From Flammeovirgaceae bacterium (GTDB lineage: Bacteria > Bacteroidota > Bacteroidia > Cytophagales > Cyclobacteriaceae): a stretch of 6,942 bases of DNA. The notes beneath the pieces were generated by a model that was not told the DNA's origin, ran no database searches, and worked only from the letters and a program-made list of their open reading frames with translations. Position numbers and translations under genes: made by a program. The DNA lies in NCBI GenBank assembly GCA_003228395.1, contig QIDJ01000258.1, forward strand, positions 1 through 6,942. The letters are read 5' to 3'. Of the stretch, positions 6,896-6,942 are shown piece after piece (the stretch's first letter is position 1; each line of letters starts with the position of its first letter).

Positions 6896-6942
6896 GTTCT
6901 TTCTGTCTTTACGTTATGCTATCAAATTGTTTTCTAATATTT

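Noticed and set aside
6896..6942. Start of another gene or a promoter upstream of the CBS gene
   Set aside because: The 47 bases hold no recognisable coding frame and no complete -33/-7 pair; too short to judge.

Overview
The window looks like chromosomal DNA of a Bacteroidota bacterium, most likely of the Cytophagales type. The evidence is the protein families (a PorG/DUF6089-type barrel, a long BamA with an enlarged POTRA region, a Bacteroidota-style NAD kinase), the gene order, the lack of clear Shine-Dalgarno sequences, and one match to the Bacteroidota promoter pattern TTG-N-TAnnTTTG. Nothing looks mobile: there is no insertion sequence, integrase, tRNA or CRISPR array, and no stretch over 100 bases lacks a gene.

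All six genes lie on the minus strand and are read from high to low coordinates. In transcription order they are a CBS/ACT-like regulatory protein (6895-6230), NAD kinase nadK (6203-5331), a 357-residue outer-membrane barrel with a basic N-terminal linker (5261-4188), a 230-residue PorG-like barrel starting at TTG (4157-3465), the isoprenyl transferase uppS (3384-2650) and bamA (2636-39). The gaps are 26, 69, 30, 80 and 13 bases. The 80-base gap before uppS holds a candidate terminator and a candidate promoter, so uppS-bamA may form a separate transcription unit.

The genes fit an envelope-building cluster. UppS makes the C55 lipid carrier used for peptidoglycan and surface polysaccharides. 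BamA inserts outer-membrane barrels. The PorG-like protein is a barrel of the type IX secretion system and would itself need BamA. From memory, porG-uppS-bamA-ompH is also the order in Porphyromonas gingivalis. NAD kinase and the CBS protein are cytoplasmic neighbours without a clear mechanistic tie.

The most notable observation is at the left edge. The bamA frame is stopped by a TGA exactly where the family has a conserved glycine (W-x-Y-G-F-D). The same frame then continues open to the window edge with residues that look like the rest of BamA. This is a real nonsense mutation, a sequencing or assembly error near the end, or (least likely) recoding. A second point is that the two barrel genes are tandem, same-frame, diverged paralogues. 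I see no convincing previously undescribed system; this is mostly a core envelope locus.
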